This document shows positions 17,807 through 28,915 of a DNA stretch of 64,000 nt, piece by piece; positions within the stretch are counted from its first letter, which is position 1; each line of letters starts with the position of its first letter. The translations under genes were made by a program, and so were the position numbers. The notes under the pieces are model-generated. The model was not told the DNA's origin and made no database searches. It was given only the letters and a program-made list of their open reading frames with translations. Origin of the DNA: an uncultured Planktomarina sp. (GTDB taxonomy: Bacteria > Pseudomonadota > Alphaproteobacteria > Rhodobacterales > Rhodobacteraceae); NCBI GenBank assembly GCA_943788425.1, contig CALSQF010000001.1:248001-312000 (forward strand). The letters run 5' to 3'.

Positions 17807-18388
17807 ATGTTACTGCTGATCGATAATTATGACAGCTTCACTTATAATCTGGTGCATTATCTCGGGGAGTTGGGCGAAACGGTTGTGGTCAAGCGCAATG
17901 ATGCCTTGGACGTGCAAGAGGCTATGTTGCTGGGTGCCTCATCGATTCTCTTGTCGCCAGGCCCATGTGATCCCGCGCAGGCCGGTATCTGTCTGGCCTT
18001 GACCGAGGCCGCAGCGGCCGCCCGCGTTCCGCTTATGGGGGTCTGTTTGGGGCATCAAACCATTGGGCAGGCCTTTGGCGGCTCTGTCGTGCGCTGCCAT
18101 GAAATTGTGCATGGCAAAATGGGCAAAATGCATCATACCGGCCAGGGCCTTTTCGATGGGCTGCCCACACCTTTCGAGGCCACGCGCTACCATTCGCTGA
18201 TTGTCGAACGCGCCACTTTGCCGGACTGTTTACAGGTGAGCGCGGAGTTGGAAGACGGAACGATCATGGGGCTTGAGCATAAAACCTTGCCCATTCATGG
18301 AGTTCAATTTCATCCCGAGAGCATTGCCTCCGAACATGGGCATCATCTGATGCGCAACTTTCTTAACATGGCAAAGGAACTGGCATGA
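17807..18388 (+). CDS. trpG: Anthranilate/aminodeoxychorismate synthase glutamine amidotransferase subunit
   Basis: Glutaminase subunit that supplies ammonia to TrpE for anthranilate, the first tryptophan step, and possibly to PabB for folate. The 193-residue class-I amidotransferase has the nucleophile C80 in GVCLGHQ, the oxyanion-hole region LLSPGPCDP and the catalytic H-x-E in FHPES. ATG 17807 follows AAAGGA by 6 nt; an upstream in-frame start at 17747 lacks support. It heads a tight operon with trpD and trpC; trpE is not in the window. Confidence 0.94.
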   Translation: MLLLIDNYDSFTYNLVHYLGELGETVVVKRNDALDVQEAMLLGASSILLSPGPCDPAQAGICLALTEAAAAARVPLMGVCLGHQTIGQAFGGSVVRCHEIVHGKMGKMHHTGQGLFDGLPTPFEATRYHSLIVERATLPDCLQVSAELEDGTIMGLEHKTLPIHGVQFHPESIASEHGHHLMRNFLNMAKELA

Positions 18389-19404
18389 CATCTGCTTTGC
18401 AATCCTTGATTGGAACGGCCGCCGACCGTCCACTGACCCGCGCTGAAGCGGAGGTCGCCTTTGAAACACTGTTCAATGGTGAGGCAACGCCAAGTCAAAT
18501 TGGCGGTTTTTTGATGGCGCTGCGCACACGCGGAGAAACGGTCGATGAATTTGCGGCCGCGGCCGCCGTCATGCGCGCCAAATGCAACGCCGTGCGCGCT
18601 CCTCAGGGTGCCATGGACATCGTCGGCACCGGCGGTGATGGCAAGGGCACATTGAATATTTCGACCGCAACCGCTTTCGTGGTGGCCGGTGCCGGCGTGC
18701 CCGTGGCCAAACATGGCAACCGCAATCTCAGCTCCAAGTCCGGCGCCGCCGATGCTTTGGGCCAGATGGGCATCAATGTGATGGTGGGTGTGGATGTGGT
18801 CGAGCGCGCATTGGAAGAGATCGGCATCGCCTTTATGATGGCCCCTATGCATCACCCAGCTATTGCTCATGTGATGCCCACGCGCACTGAACTTGCGACA
18901 CGCACAATCTTTAATATCCTCGGTCCCTTGACCAATCCTGCCGGGGTTAAACGTCAGTTAACGGGCGTGTTTTCGGCAGAGTTGATCCGCCCGATGGCCG
19001 AAACCCTTTTGGCGCTCGGCAGCGAGGCAGCTTGGCTGGTGCATGGCACCGCTGATGGCACTGATGAGTTGACCATCACAGGCACCAGCGCCGTGGCCGC
19101 CCTCGACAATGGCCAAGTGATTGAGTTTGAAATTCATCCAGAGAAGGCGGGCTTGCCGGTGCATCCCTTTGAAGCCATTCTCGGCGGTAGCCCCGAAGAC
19201 AATGGCAAGGCCTTCGCCGCGCTTTTGGATGGCGCCGCTTCGGCCTACCGGGATGCAGTCTTGCTCAATTCTGCAGCCGCGTTGCAAATTGCAGGCAAAG
19301 CCAGCTCACTGCGGGAAGGGGTCGAACGAGCGGCGGCGGCGATCGACAGCGGAGCGGCCAAAAGCAAAGTCACCGCCCTAGCTACACTCACCAACGCCGT
19401 ATAA
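18385..19404 (+). CDS. trpD: Anthranilate phosphoribosyltransferase
   Basis: Transfers phosphoribose from PRPP to anthranilate. The 339 residues show the glycine-rich PRPP loop [17 protein letters not shown] (about 74-90), the [21 protein letters not shown] anthranilate/PRPP region and the [11 protein letters not shown] motif. Full length. It overlaps trpG by 4 bases, so translation is likely coupled. Confidence 0.96.
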   Translation: MTSALQSLIGTAADRPLTRAEAEVAFETLFNGEATPSQIGGFLMALRTRGETVDEFAAAAAVMRAKCNAVRAPQGAMDIVGTGGDGKGTLNISTATAFVVAGAGVPVAKHGNRNLSSKSGAADALGQMGINVMVGVDVVERALEEIGIAFMMAPMHHPAIAHVMPTRTELATRTIFNILGPLTNPAGVKRQLTGVFSAELIRPMAETLLALGSEAAWLVHGTADGTDELTITGTSAVAALDNGQVIEFEIHPEKAGLPVHPFEAILGGSPEDNGKAFAALLDGAASAYRDAVLLNSAAALQIAGKASSLREGVERAAAAIDSGAAKSKVTALATLTNAV

Positions 19405-19419
19405 CATTTGGACTGATAA

Positions 19420-20232
19420 ATGACTGAAACTATTCTTGATAAAATTAAAGCCTACAAGCTGGAAGAGATTGCAGCACGCAAGGCCGCAGTCTCCTTGCTC
19501 GAGGTCGAGGCCGCCGCCCGCGCAGCCTCCCCCCTGCGCGGCTTTGCCAGCCGGCTCAAAGAGGCCGCACAGACCGGTTATGCTTTGATCGCAGAGGTGA
19601 AAAAAGCCTCGCCGTCGAAAGGTCTTATTCGTGCAGATTTCAATCCTCCCAAATTGGCCCGCGCCTATGAGCAAGGCGGTGCGACCTGCCTGTCTATTTT
19701 GACAGATGGGCCGTCCTTTCAGGGTGATGATAGCTATCTCACCGCCGCCAGCGCCGCCACAACACTGCCGGCGCTGCGCAAAGACTTTATGTATGACACC
19801 TATCAGGTCGCAGAAGCCCGCGCCTTAGGGGCCGATTGTATCTTGATCATCATGGCTTCTGTCTCGGACAGCCAAGCGGCAGAATTGGAAGCCGCCGCCA
19901 GCGCCTGGGGCATGGATGCGCTGATTGAAGTGCATGACGCGGCGGAATTGGAACGCGGCCTTGCGCTCAAGTCTACCTTAATTGGCATCAACAATCGCAA
20001 TCTCAACACCTTTGACGTCACGCTGGACACCACCCGCGAACTTGCGCATCGGGTGCCCGCAGGCAAAACCATTGTTGCCGAAAGCGGAATTTACACGCCC
20101 GAAGATTTGGCCGATCTGGCCGGCTATGGCGCGCGCAGTTTCCTGATTGGCGAAAGCCTGATGCGTCAGACCGATGTCGCGCAGGCCACACGAACTCTTT
20201 TGGCCAATCCGCAGATGCCAGATAGGATTTAA
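19420..20232 (+). CDS. trpC: Indole-3-glycerol-phosphate synthase
   Basis: Ring closure of CdRP to indole-3-glycerol phosphate; a 270-residue TIM barrel. Family motifs are visible: [12 protein letters not shown] (catalytic lysine), [30 protein letters not shown] (second lysine), [15 protein letters not shown], and [12 protein letters not shown]. There is no fused TrpF domain. It lies 15 bp after trpD and its stop abuts the moaC ATG. Confidence 0.96.
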   Translation: MTETILDKIKAYKLEEIAARKAAVSLLEVEAAARAASPLRGFASRLKEAAQTGYALIAEVKKASPSKGLIRADFNPPKLARAYEQGGATCLSILTDGPSFQGDDSYLTAASAATTLPALRKDFMYDTYQVAEARALGADCILIIMASVSDSQAAELEAAASAWGMDALIEVHDAAELERGLALKSTLIGINNRNLNTFDVTLDTTRELAHRVPAGKTIVAESGIYTPEDLADLAGYGARSFLIGESLMRQTDVAQATRTLLANPQMPDRI

Positions 20233-20715
20233 ATGTCAAAACTTACCCATCTCGATGAGGCTGGACAGGCGCATATGGTTGATGTTTCGGAAAAATCCGA
20301 CACAGACCGGATGGCAACAGCCACGGCAATTGTGCAGCTGACGCCAGAGGCAATGGCCGTCCTGCTTGCGGGGGATATAAAGAAAGGTGATGCGCTAGCC
20401 GTGGCGCGCATAGCCGGCATCATGGCGGCGAAAAAAACCTCTGAGCTGATCCCCCTGTGCCATCCTTTGCCGATCACTAAGGTCAGTGTCGATTTAGAGC
20501 CCGATCGCACCACCCATCAAATCTTGGTCACCGCCAGCGTGAAAACGCGCGGTCAAACCGGAGTTGAGATGGAGGCGCTCACCGCCGCCAGCACAGCGGC
20601 CCTCACGGTCTATGATATGATGAAAGCCGTCGATAAGGGACTTACCATCACCTCTATTCAGCTCGAAGAAAAACAAGGCGGAAAATCCGGTCACTGGAGA
20701 CGTTCGGCGCTATGA
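20233..20715 (+). CDS. moaC: Cyclic pyranopterin monophosphate synthase
   Basis: Second step of molybdenum cofactor synthesis: rearranges the MoaA product to cPMP. The 160-residue protein has the active-site segment [13 protein letters not shown] (residues about 72-84) and [20 protein letters not shown] with the K of MKAVDKG. The start codon directly follows the trpC stop, so trp and moco genes are co-transcribed, an arrangement that recurs in Rhodobacteraceae. Confidence 0.96.
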   Translation: MSKLTHLDEAGQAHMVDVSEKSDTDRMATATAIVQLTPEAMAVLLAGDIKKGDALAVARIAGIMAAKKTSELIPLCHPLPITKVSVDLEPDRTTHQILVTASVKTRGQTGVEMEALTAASTAALTVYDMMKAVDKGLTITSIQLEEKQGGKSGHWRRSAL

Positions 20716-21887
20716 TTTCGGTTCACGAGGCGCTTGACCATATTTTGGCACTTAGAGGCAGGCTGCCAAGCGAAGAAATTCCCCTCCAGCAAGCACAGGG
20801 GCGGGTTCTGGCCCAAGCTGTCACAGCCACCCGCGATCAACCGCCCTTCACCGCCGCGGCCATGGATGGCTATGCGATCGCTGCCAGCGACCTCGCAGCC
20901 GGCATGCAAACATGGCAGGTAATTGGCTTATCTGCAGCCGGGCACCGTTTTTCAAATCCCGTTGCCGCAGGCCAGACCACACGGATCTTCACCGGCGCAC
21001 CAATGCCGCAAGGTACAGATCATGTCCTCATCCAAGAGAATGTCCGAGCAGAAGACGGAAAAATCACGCTTATTGCAGGTCCGAATGACGCGGCCTATCT
21101 GCGCCCAGCTGGCAGCGATTTCACCGAAGGCTATACGCTGAGCGCCCCGCGGCGCCTGTCCACGCAAGATATCGCGCTTTTGGCCGCTATGAATGTCCCG
21201 CGCCTCAAGGTGACCCGCAGACCGACAGTGGCCCTGATCGCCACGGGCGATGAGTTGGTGCAACCCGGCGATTTCCCCCGCGACGACCAAATCATCGCGT
21301 CAAACAGCTATGGCCTGGCCGCCATGTTGCAAAAATCAGGCGCAGAGGCGCGAATTTTGCCGATTGCCCGCGACAGGATGGGCTCTTTGGCAGAGGTCTT
21401 CGCCCTGAGTCGAGATGTTGATCTGGTGCTCACCATTGGTGGGGCCTCGGTGGGCGATTATGATTTGGTGGCGCAAGCCGCTGCGGAGTTGGGGCTGCAA
21501 CAATCGTTTTACAAAGTGGCGATGCGGCCCGGGAAACCTTTGATGGCCGGGCGCATGGGTGGACGGGCGATGATCGGGCTGCCGGGCAACCCCGTTTCCG
21601 CTATGGTCTGTGGCGAGATCTTCGTTGTGCCGCTGATCGAAAAAATGTTGGGGCTGCCAGCCGGTCCGCGCGCGTACCGAACCGCGCCGCTGGCCCATGA
21701 TCTTCCCGCCAATGGCACCCGAGAACACTATATGCGCGCCACCTTAGTCGATGGCGCTTTGCATGTTGCCCAAAGGCAAGACAGCTCTTTGCTGAGCGTC
21801 TTGAGCGTCGCGAACGCTCTGGCGATTGCCCCAATCAATGCCCCGGCCATGCCCAAAGGCAGCGAGATGCGCTACATTACCATCTAA
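20712..21887 (+). CDS. moeA: Molybdopterin molybdenumtransferase
   Basis: Inserts molybdenum into adenylylated molybdopterin. The 391-residue MoeA shows [11 protein letters not shown] near 45-55, the [19 protein letters not shown] segment, [12 protein letters not shown], the MoCF-binding domain with [11 protein letters not shown], and [15 protein letters not shown]...[11 protein letters not shown]. Overlaps moaC by 4 bases. The MogA/MoaB-like partner is not in the window. Confidence 0.95.
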   Translation: MISVHEALDHILALRGRLPSEEIPLQQAQGRVLAQAVTATRDQPPFTAAAMDGYAIAASDLAAGMQTWQVIGLSAAGHRFSNPVAAGQTTRIFTGAPMPQGTDHVLIQENVRAEDGKITLIAGPNDAAYLRPAGSDFTEGYTLSAPRRLSTQDIALLAAMNVPRLKVTRRPTVALIATGDELVQPGDFPRDDQIIASNSYGLAAMLQKSGAEARILPIARDRMGSLAEVFALSRDVDLVLTIGGASVGDYDLVAQAAAELGLQQSFYKVAMRPGKPLMAGRMGGRAMIGLPGNPVSAMVCGEIFVVPLIEKMLGLPAGPRAYRTAPLAHDLPANGTREHYMRATLVDGALHVAQRQDSSLLSVLSVANALAIAPINAPAMPKGSEMRYITI

Positions 21888-21901
21888 CGCGCCGCTACAT
21901 C

Positions 21902-21930
21902 TTGACACAAAAAGAGAACGGGAGTAGAAC
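21902..21930 (+). promoter_or_regulatory. Likely lexA promoter
   Basis: TTGACA (21902-21907) with TAGAAC (21925-21930) at a 17-bp spacer. The SOS box overlaps the spacer and -10, the geometry expected for autorepression. Confidence 0.5.
21916..21930 (+). promoter_or_regulatory. SOS box (LexA operator) of lexA
   Basis: GAAC-GGGAGTA-GAAC: a perfect match to the alphaproteobacterial LexA direct repeat GAAC-N7-GAAC, 45 bp upstream of the lexA ATG. Established knowledge: alphaproteobacterial LexA binds this direct repeat rather than the E. coli palindrome. Confidence 0.9.
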
Positions 21931-21975
21931 ATAATACAAACAGACCGAAGCAGCTCAATCTCGGGAGATGATGTC

Positions 21976-22668
21976 ATGCTAACCAAAAAGCAATTGCAAC
22001 TGCTCAACTTCATTCATGCGCGCACGCAGGTCAATGGCGTCTCCCCTTCATTTGACGAAATGAAAGAGGCACTTGATCTCAAATCAAAATCCGGCATTCA
22101 TCGCTTGATTACGGCGCTCGAGGAGCGCGGCTTTATTCGGCGCTTAGCACATCGTGCACGGGCCATTGAAATTTTGCGGATGCCCGAAAAGATGCAACCT
22201 GCGGCACGCGAATTTGTGCCGCAACTGATTACAGGAGATCGCCCTGAGCGGCCGCGCGATGCCATTGATGTGGATGCGCAGGGCATGAGGTCATTGCCGA
22301 TGATGGGGCGTATCGCAGCTGGTGTGCCAATTTCAGCGATCCAAGATTATGCGCACGACGTGGCTGTGCCAGGCGATATGATCTCAAACGCTGGCCAGCA
22401 TTACGCGCTGGAGGTTAAGGGCGATTCTATGATCGACGTGGGAATCAACGACGGGGATGTGGTTGTGATCCGCGAAGCCAGCACGGCCCAGAATGGTGAT
22501 ATCGTTGTGGCCTTGGTCGAAGATCATGAAGCCACTTTGAAGCGTTTCCGGCGCAATGGCAGCGCCATCGCACTTGAGGCGGCCAATCCTGCTTATGAAA
22601 CCCGCGTATTTCGCGACGACCAAGTGAAAGTACAGGGCAAATTGGTGGGCCTGATCCGCACCTATTAA
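21976..22668 (+). CDS. lexA: LexA repressor, SOS regulator
   Basis: Represses DNA-damage genes and self-cleaves when RecA is activated. The 230 residues comprise an N-terminal winged helix (1-65, starting [13 protein letters not shown]), a linker, the cleavage site A115-G116 (GRIAAGVPI) and a C-terminal S24 peptidase domain with S151 (KGDSMIDVG) and K189 (TLKRF). Longer than E. coli LexA because of the linker, as usual for alphaproteobacteria. Autoregulated through the SOS box upstream. Downstream, comEC is read in the opposite direction. Confidence 0.96.
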   Translation: MLTKKQLQLLNFIHARTQVNGVSPSFDEMKEALDLKSKSGIHRLITALEERGFIRRLAHRARAIEILRMPEKMQPAAREFVPQLITGDRPERPRDAIDVDAQGMRSLPMMGRIAAGVPISAIQDYAHDVAVPGDMISNAGQHYALEVKGDSMIDVGINDGDVVVIREASTAQNGDIVVALVEDHEATLKRFRRNGSAIALEAANPAYETRVFRDDQVKVQGKLVGLIRTY

Positions 22669-22703
22669 GGCGCTTTACAACCTGCAATATAACGACCTTT
22701 CGC

Positions 22704-24644
22704 TCATCGCAGCTCGGGCTGTTCCACAGCCTGTGACCAATAGCCTGTCTGACTGTGACCCAGTGTAGCCTGCCTGACCTATCGAAGCGCCCGGCCACGC
22801 CCCCCGCTGTTGCGAGACGCCCCAAATCAAACCCATCGCAGGCCAGATCAGATCGCCATGCTTGCACAATCACCAATCGAGCTTGACAAGGGTACTGCGG
22901 TTCAGATCCCTTGCGAACAATGTCTATCCAAGACGGCATATCCCCATGCGCCGCCCGCTGAGAGATGGGGCGTCCGTCATTTTGAAGCCAACTGCGCGCC
23001 ACAAACCCCGAGCCTTTCGCGACATTGAGAACCCGCGCGCCCTGACCATCACCCCAATCAAACGCCCATCACCGCTGATCAACACATCCGGTTGCGGAAA
23101 ATTATTCCACAAAACCAGAGCTGCAAAAGCGGGAATAACAGCTAAAATCCGCATGCGGCCGCGCCAAAGGATGCCAAATAGCACAGAGGTCGCCAATATC
23201 CCTAAGGCCCTTGGCGGTGATGCTTTGATATATCTGATCGAATGGGGCAGATCTACGACATGGGTCGCCACATCCAAAATTGCGCCGAGCCCCAATGTTA
23301 TGCCCCAAAGCCCCAGTGCCTCCCCGCCAAATGGGGCCAGTGCTGCGGCCAAAATCGCAGAGGGCATGACCACAAACCCATAATCGGAACTGCGATCACT
23401 TTTGCCAACACCCCATAATGCGGCAATAGGTTGAAATGCGCCACCGCAATGGGTGCCGTCGCAAGGCCCGCAACCATGGCCAAGACCACTGAGCCTATCA
23501 AATAGGTCGCAGCCCCCGGCCATCGCGACACCCATGTCAATTGATTCATCGCGTTAAACACGATGATCAAAAGACCAGTGGCAGAAAAGGACATTTGAAA
23601 GCCCGGCCCCAGCAGGGCCTCTGGCCGAAGCAGCAAAACCAAAATTGCGGCAATGGCAAGCGCTTGCAAGGTGAGCCCGCGCCGCTCAAGCAGCACGGCT
23701 GCGAAGATGGTAAAGGCCATTATATACGCACGCTTCGTTGCGACACTGGCACCCGACAGCATCAGATAAGCCGCCCCTGCCCCTATGCTCATAAGCGCGG
23801 CAATTTTTTTGATCGGCCGGTTTAAGATTAGATAGGGCAGGCAAGAAAAAAGCGCCCGTGTTAAAAAGAACACCAGACTGGTGAGCAAGCCCATATGCAG
23901 GCCAGATATCGCCAAAAGATGCGAAAGATTGGCCGCGCGAAGCGCTTGCTGCACGTCGCGATCCAGATACATTCTATCACCAACCGTAATGGCCACAGCC
24001 ACGCCGGCGGTGCGGACAGGCACATGCGCGGCCATATGTGCACCGATCTTCTGACGCTATTTTTGAACTGTGAGCCCATCGCGATCCGCCGGTGCTGCGC
24101 GCCAAGTCATAATGGCGCTGCGCGTGTAGCCTACGGCGCCCAATTGCGCAAACCAAGCCTGTTTTTGAAAATCATAGCCATAGGGCTCCGCAGGCCCAGG
24201 CGGCGGCGATAGATGCGCCGCCAGTAGCACAGGTGCCATTCCATGCAGAGCCACGCGTATACGCAGCGGCGTAACCTGTCGCGGCAAAGTCTCCAGCACC
24301 AACTCATCCAAAGTGAGGCGCGGCCTTTCAGACAGGCTGCGGTCAATGCTGATGACCCGCCCTTGCACCGCAACATAAAATCGGTCCGACAGCACGGGAC
24401 CAAAGACCGCATGTGCCCTATATTGGCACCAAGAAAAGCCCGCTGCGACCGCGTCGATCACGATTAAAAACCGCGCGATCCCGTCGCGAAATCGGATTGC
24501 AAGAATAACACTAAGGCCGGCAACAAGGCTGCTGGCCAAGAAAACCAATGCTCCAGGCTCGTGGAATATTCCGAAATAGGCTGCGATTCCCAAGCCAAAG
24601 CCGAAGGCGGTCCAACGCATGAGGTTTTGCGCCTGCGCTTGCAA
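22704..24644 (-). pseudogene. comEC: comEC DNA-uptake channel, degraded (stop codon plus frameshifts)
   Basis: Remnant of the ComEC/Rec2 inner-membrane channel for transformation. Blocks, in order: an N-terminal DUF4131-like region (24057-24644); the competence domain (to about 23376) with ITVGDRMYLDRD and SHLLAISGLHMGLL; the end of that domain plus linker (23008-23379 in a second frame); and the metallo-beta-lactamase-like tail (to about 22704 in a third frame, SWLQNDGR ... GHRLWN). An in-frame TAG at 24057-24059 splits block 1 from block 2 (same frame before and after, RQKIGAHMAAH continuing). -1 shifts occur at 23373-23379 and 23002-23008, both at G_GGT_TTG, and a further shift near 22712 would give the expected terminal PELR. 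The N-terminus has only a TTG start. Assembly error cannot be excluded. Confidence 0.8.
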
Positions 24645-24752
24645 CGCAGGCTCCCCCGCTGCCCATATTCAAGACCAATGCCGCACTTGTCCTCTCTGTG
24701 GATGCGCCTTAGGTACAGTCTGCGCCCTTTTCCTTTGCGAAAGATAAACACC

Positions 24753-26153
24753 ATGTCAGACACTAAAATCGTTACCCGTTTTGCCCCCTCCCCGACCGGA
24801 ACATTGCATATCGGCTCGGCGCGCACGGCCCTGTTCAACTGGCTCTTCGCTCGGCGTCATGGCGGACAGTTTTTGCTGCGGGTTGAGGATACAGATAAGG
24901 AGCGCTCAACCGAGGCCTCCACTCAGGCGATTTACCGAGGTCTGGCATGGCTTGGGCTTGACTTCGATGGGGTGCCCGTCAGTCAAGCGGCCAATGCGGC
25001 GCGCCATGCAGAGGTGGCAAAGGAAATGCTGGCAGGAGGGCACGCCTATAAGTGCTTCGCCACACAAGAGGAAATTGCCGCCTTCCGAGAAGCGGCGCAA
25101 GCGGAGAAACGCTCGACCCTGTTTCGCTCCCCCTGGCGCGATGTCGCAGAGGCCGATCACCCGGACGCGCCCTATGTGGTGCGGCTCAAAGCCCCGCGCG
25201 AGGGGCAGACGATCATCATGGACCAGGTGCAGGGCGATGTTGTCATTCGCAACGATCAGCTTGATGACATGGTTCTGCTGCGTTCCGATGGCAGCCCTGT
25301 TTATATGCTCGCCGTCGTGGTGGATGACCATGATATGGGAGTTACCCATGTCATACGTGGCGATGATCATCTGAACAATGCAGCGCGGCAAATTCAGATC
25401 TACCGGGCCATGGGCTGGGAGCTTCCGACCTATGCGCATATCCCGCTCATTCATGGGCCAGACGGAAAGAAAATGTCCAAGCGCCACGGGGCGACTGGGG
25501 TCGAGGAATATCAAGCGCTTGGCTACAGCGCGGCCGGAATGCGCAATTATCTGGCGCGTTTAGGCTGGAGCCACGGGGATGATGAGTTTTTCACCGATTC
25601 CCAAGCGCAATCTTGGTTTGACCTTGAGCATATTGGCAAATCGCCTGCACGGTTTGACTTCAAAAAATTAGCAAATATTTCGGGCCAACACATCGCGCAA
25701 ACCGATGATGCTGCGTTGCTGCATGAACTGGAGGGATATCTGGCAGCAACCGATGCTGCCCCCTTAAATGATGCCCAAAAATCACTCTTTATGTCCGGCG
25801 CATACTGCGCCAAGGAACGCGCGAAAACAATGGCAGAACTTTTTGATAAATCTTTATTTATGTTTCAGTTTCGCCCTTTGGATCAGGAGGCAAAGGCCGT
25901 TCAGGTGCTTGACTCAGTATCCATTGGTATACTGAATCAATTGACGCCGCAGTTGCGAAATGCTATCTGGACGCGAGAAGAACTGGAAGCCTTGGTTGAA
26001 CGCCTTGCACTGTCCCATGAGACCAAAATGGGCAAGTTGGCAGCCCCGCTTCGGGCGGCACTTTCAGGACGCGTTACCTCGCCGAGTGTATTTGATATGA
26101 TGCTTGTGTTGGGCCGAGATGAAACCATAGCACGGCTAACCGATATAAGTTAA
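24753..26153 (+). CDS. gltX: Glutamate--tRNA ligase
   Basis: Charges tRNA-Glu (and, in organisms with GatCAB, often tRNA-Gln). The 466-residue class-I synthetase has the HIGH motif as [10 protein letters not shown] (about 16-25) and KMSKS as KKMSKRHG (about 241). The catalytic Rossmann fold and the helical anticodon-binding C-terminus are complete. ATG 24753 ([16 protein letters not shown]) is the family start; the frame is open upstream to 24561 but without homology. Alphaproteobacteria usually have two gltX genes; which paralogue this is cannot be told. Confidence 0.95.
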   Translation: MSDTKIVTRFAPSPTGTLHIGSARTALFNWLFARRHGGQFLLRVEDTDKERSTEASTQAIYRGLAWLGLDFDGVPVSQAANAARHAEVAKEMLAGGHAYKCFATQEEIAAFREAAQAEKRSTLFRSPWRDVAEADHPDAPYVVRLKAPREGQTIIMDQVQGDVVIRNDQLDDMVLLRSDGSPVYMLAVVVDDHDMGVTHVIRGDDHLNNAARQIQIYRAMGWELPTYAHIPLIHGPDGKKMSKRHGATGVEEYQALGYSAAGMRNYLARLGWSHGDDEFFTDSQAQSWFDLEHIGKSPARFDFKKLANISGQHIAQTDDAALLHELEGYLAATDAAPLNDAQKSLFMSGAYCAKERAKTMAELFDKSLFMFQFRPLDQEAKAVQVLDSVSIGILNQLTPQLRNAIWTREELEALVERLALSHETKMGKLAAPLRAALSGRVTSPSVFDMMLVLGRDETIARLTDIS

Positions 26154-26197
26154 GCGGGCTCCGCGTGACCATGCTGAATTGGGAAGATGAGACTAAT

Positions 26198-27496
26198 ATG
26201 ACAGAAGACGTACAAAAAACTGCCAAATTAACCCTGGATGGGACCACTTATGACCTGCCAGTCATGTCACCGACAGCCGGACCGGATGTGATTGATATTC
26301 GAAAACTCTATGCGCAGGCTAATGTCTTCACCTATGACCCCGGCTTTACCTCGACCGCCGCTTGCGACTCGACCATTACCTTCATTGATGGCGAGGCCGG
26401 TGAATTACTGCATCGCGGCTATCCCATCGACCAGCTCGCCTCGCAAAGTCATTATTTGGAAGTGTGCTTTTTGCTGCTCAACGGTCACTTGCCCAATGCA
26501 ACCGAGCTCGAGGAATTTGAAAGCCTGGTGACAAATCACACCATGCTGCACGAACAGATGGTCAATTTCTTCCGCGGGTTCCGCCGCGATGCTCATCCAA
26601 TGGCCATTATGACCGGTGTTGTCGGGGCCATGTCTGCATTCTACCATGACTCAACAGATATCACCGACCAGCACCAGCGCGAGGTCGCCTCCATTCGTTT
26701 GATCGCAAAAATGCCAACGATCGCGGCCATGGCTTATAAATACACAGTCGGGCAGCCCTTCGTCTATCCGCGGAATGATGTGGACTATGCCTCAAACTTC
26801 CTGCGCATGTGCTTTGCGGTGCCTGCCGAAGACTATGAGGTAAACCCAATCTTGTCCCGAGCAATGGACCGGATATTCACGCTTCACGCAGATCATGAGC
26901 AAAACGCGTCCACCTCTACGGTTCGCCTTGCCTCGTCCTCTGGCGCCAATCCATTTGCTTGCATTGCCGCGGGAATTGCCTGTCTTTGGGGTCCGGCACA
27001 TGGCGGTGCAAACCAAGCCTGCCTTGAAATGCTCAATAAAATTGGCACTGTGGATCGCATTCCAGAGTTTATTGCCCGCGCGAAAGACAAAAAAGATCCT
27101 TTCCGTCTTATGGGCTTTGGACACCGGGTCTACAAAAACATCGATCCGCGCGCCACGGTTCTTAAAGAATCAGCAGATGAGGTTCTGGAGCTTTTGGGGG
27201 TTGAAAATAACCCCATCTTGCAAGTGGCCAAAGAGTTGGAAAAAGCAGCCCTAGCCGATCCCTATTTTGCAGAGAAAAAACTCTTCCCCAATGTTGATTT
27301 CTACTCAGGCATTATCTTGGAGGCCTTGGGCTTTCCAACCTCAATGTTCACACCGATCTTCGCCCTGTCTCGGACCGTCGGATGGATTTCTCAGTGGACA
27401 GAAATGATCTCAGATCCAACAATGAAAATTGGCCGCCCGCGCCAGCTGTATTGCGGCAATACTGTGCGGGATTATGTTGATATCGAAAATCGCTAG
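26198..27496 (+). CDS. gltA: Citrate synthase (type II, hexameric)
   Basis: Condenses oxaloacetate and acetyl-CoA at the TCA-cycle entry. About 432 residues from ATG 26198 ([15 protein letters not shown]); a GTG at 26165 is open but lacks typical sequence. The N-terminal beta domain ([13 protein letters not shown]) is typical of the gram-negative allosteric form. Catalytic motifs: [15 protein letters not shown] (first histidine), [13 protein letters not shown] (second histidine) and VDFYSGI (aspartate). Followed by a long hairpin terminator. Confidence 0.96.
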   Translation: MTEDVQKTAKLTLDGTTYDLPVMSPTAGPDVIDIRKLYAQANVFTYDPGFTSTAACDSTITFIDGEAGELLHRGYPIDQLASQSHYLEVCFLLLNGHLPNATELEEFESLVTNHTMLHEQMVNFFRGFRRDAHPMAIMTGVVGAMSAFYHDSTDITDQHQREVASIRLIAKMPTIAAMAYKYTVGQPFVYPRNDVDYASNFLRMCFAVPAEDYEVNPILSRAMDRIFTLHADHEQNASTSTVRLASSSGANPFACIAAGIACLWGPAHGGANQACLEMLNKIGTVDRIPEFIARAKDKKDPFRLMGFGHRVYKNIDPRATVLKESADEVLELLGVENNPILQVAKELEKAALADPYFAEKKLFPNVDFYSGIILEALGFPTSMFTPIFALSRTVGWISQWTEMISDPTMKIGRPRQLYCGNTVRDYVDIENR

Positions 27497-27512
27497 AACA
27501 AAAGTTCTCTAT

Positions 27513-27554
27513 CCCTATTCCCACAAGGTGCCACTTCGGTACCCGGGAATGGGG
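27513..27554 (+). terminator. Hairpin terminator after gltA
   Basis: Outer stem CCCTATTCCC (27513-27522) with GGGAATGGGG (27545-27554), one wobble; inner stem GGTGCC/GGTACC. Seventeen bases after the gltA stop, followed by ATTT. It also separates gltA from the convergent crotonase gene. Confidence 0.7.
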
Positions 27555-27644
27555 ATTTGACCGGCGGCTTTCGCAGAAATGCTTGGGGCCAATTTTCTGG
27601 ACTGCCGCTATCTCACCTACAAATTATGTCTCACTGAGGCCGGT

Positions 27645-28421
27645 TCACCGACCTTCAAATTTTGCAGTGCGTTTATCGAGGAAGGCAGTTACACCCTCTT
27701 TGAAATCGCGTGTGCGGCCACAGGCGCCTTGCAAGCGCGCTTCCAGCTCAAGCTGGTCTTCCTCGGAATTGGAAAAGCTCTGTCGAATTGCCGTTTTTAC
27801 ATGTCCATAGGTCTCCGTGGGACCTGCGGCCAAATGCGCGGCTCGGGCCTGCCATTGGGCTGCAAATTTTTCATTGGCGACAGATTCCCAGATCATTCCC
27901 ATCTCACTTGCCTGCTGGGCGGAAATTTTATCGGCAAAAAGCGCGGCGCCCATGGCCTTGGCCAGTCCCATTTGCCGCGGCAAAAGATAGGTGCCGCCCG
28001 CATCAGGAATGAGACCGATACGCGTGAAGGCCTGCACAAAATATGCCGATTGTGCCGCAATCACGACATCCGCTGCGAGCGCCAAGTTGGCCCCTGCCCC
28101 GGCGGCCGGACCATTGACCGCTGAAATGGTCGGAACAGGACATTCCGTAATGGCTTTAAGCATCGGCACGTATTCATCTTTCAATGTGCGCTCGAGATCA
28201 ATATCTGCAAAATTTCCCTCAGCGCCCAAGTCCTGTCCCGAACAGAACGCCCGGCCCGAGCCGGTGAGGACCACCACCCGCGCAGCCTGACCGGCCTGGC
28301 GCATGGCATGCGTTATTTCAGCGCGCATCTGTGTATTGAGCGCATTCATCACCGAGGGGCGATTAAGCGTGATCACGGCAACATCACGATCGATAGCGTA
28401 GGTGAGTGTTTCATAAATCAT
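27645..28421 (-). CDS. Enoyl-CoA hydratase/isomerase family protein (PaaG-like)
   Basis: A 258-residue crotonase-fold enzyme acting on acyl-CoA. Visible are the CoA/oxyanion-hole segments GSGRAFCSGQDL (about 54-65) and NGPAAGAGANLALAADVVIA (about 100-120), and GLIPDAGGTYLLPR where hydratases have a glutamate and this protein has the aspartate typical of PaaG-type isomerases. It may act in phenylacetate or beta-oxidation-type catabolism, but no paa genes are near. It lies downstream of ccmH on the same strand with a 41-bp gap. Confidence 0.85.
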   Translation of the reverse strand: MIYETLTYAIDRDVAVITLNRPSVMNALNTQMRAEITHAMRQAGQAARVVVLTGSGRAFCSGQDLGAEGNFADIDLERTLKDEYVPMLKAITECPVPTISAVNGPAAGAGANLALAADVVIAAQSAYFVQAFTRIGLIPDAGGTYLLPRQMGLAKAMGAALFADKISAQQASEMGMIWESVANEKFAAQWQARAAHLAAGPTETYGHVKTAIRQSFSNSEEDQLELEARLQGACGRTRDFKEGVTAFLDKRTAKFEGR

Positions 28422-28462
28422 GATAACATCCTATGTTTTCGGCGCCTTGCGCCCTGCCCCAA

Positions 28463-28915
28463 TCAAGATGAAAGGAGTTTTTCTATTTCTTTCTCTTCGT
28501 CTTCTGTCAACTGATCGATGGTCTCGTTGCGTTTGCTGCGCCGCTGTACGGCAATTAATCCTGCCAGTGAGACGAAAAACAAAGCTGGACCCGCCAACCA
28601 AAGCACGAGGTTAGTACCCAGCCCATTGGGCCGCAGCAAAACATATTCCCCATATCGCGCAACAACATAGTCCATAACCTCTGTGTCGCTATCACCTTCC
28701 AACAAGCGGGCGCGCACCAATAACCTGAGATCTCTGGCAATGCCGGCGTTGGATTCATCAATGCTCTCGTTGCGGCATTGTAAACAGCGAAGTCCTTGCG
28801 AAATTAATCGGGCTCTATCTTCCAAAATTGGATCCGATAAAATTTCATCGGGCTCCACGGCCGCTGAAATACCTGCCCAAACGATCAAGAACACGACAGC
28901 GAGAACCTGCCTCAT
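28463..28915 (-). CDS. ccmH: Cytochrome c-type biogenesis protein CcmH
   Basis: Thiol reductase-like subunit of the cytochrome c heme-lyase module; keeps the apocytochrome CXXCH cysteines reduced. 150 residues: signal/anchor (1-19), LRCLQC with C44 and C47 near the start of the periplasmic domain, and one C-terminal transmembrane helix (about 105-125). There is no CcmI extension; CcmI must be elsewhere. Overlaps ccmF by 4 bases. Confidence 0.93.
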   Translation of the reverse strand: MRQVLAVVFLIVWAGISAAVEPDEILSDPILEDRARLISQGLRCLQCRNESIDESNAGIARDLRLLVRARLLEGDSDTEVMDYVVARYGEYVLLRPNGLGTNLVLWLAGPALFFVSLAGLIAVQRRSKRNETIDQLTEDEEKEIEKLLSS

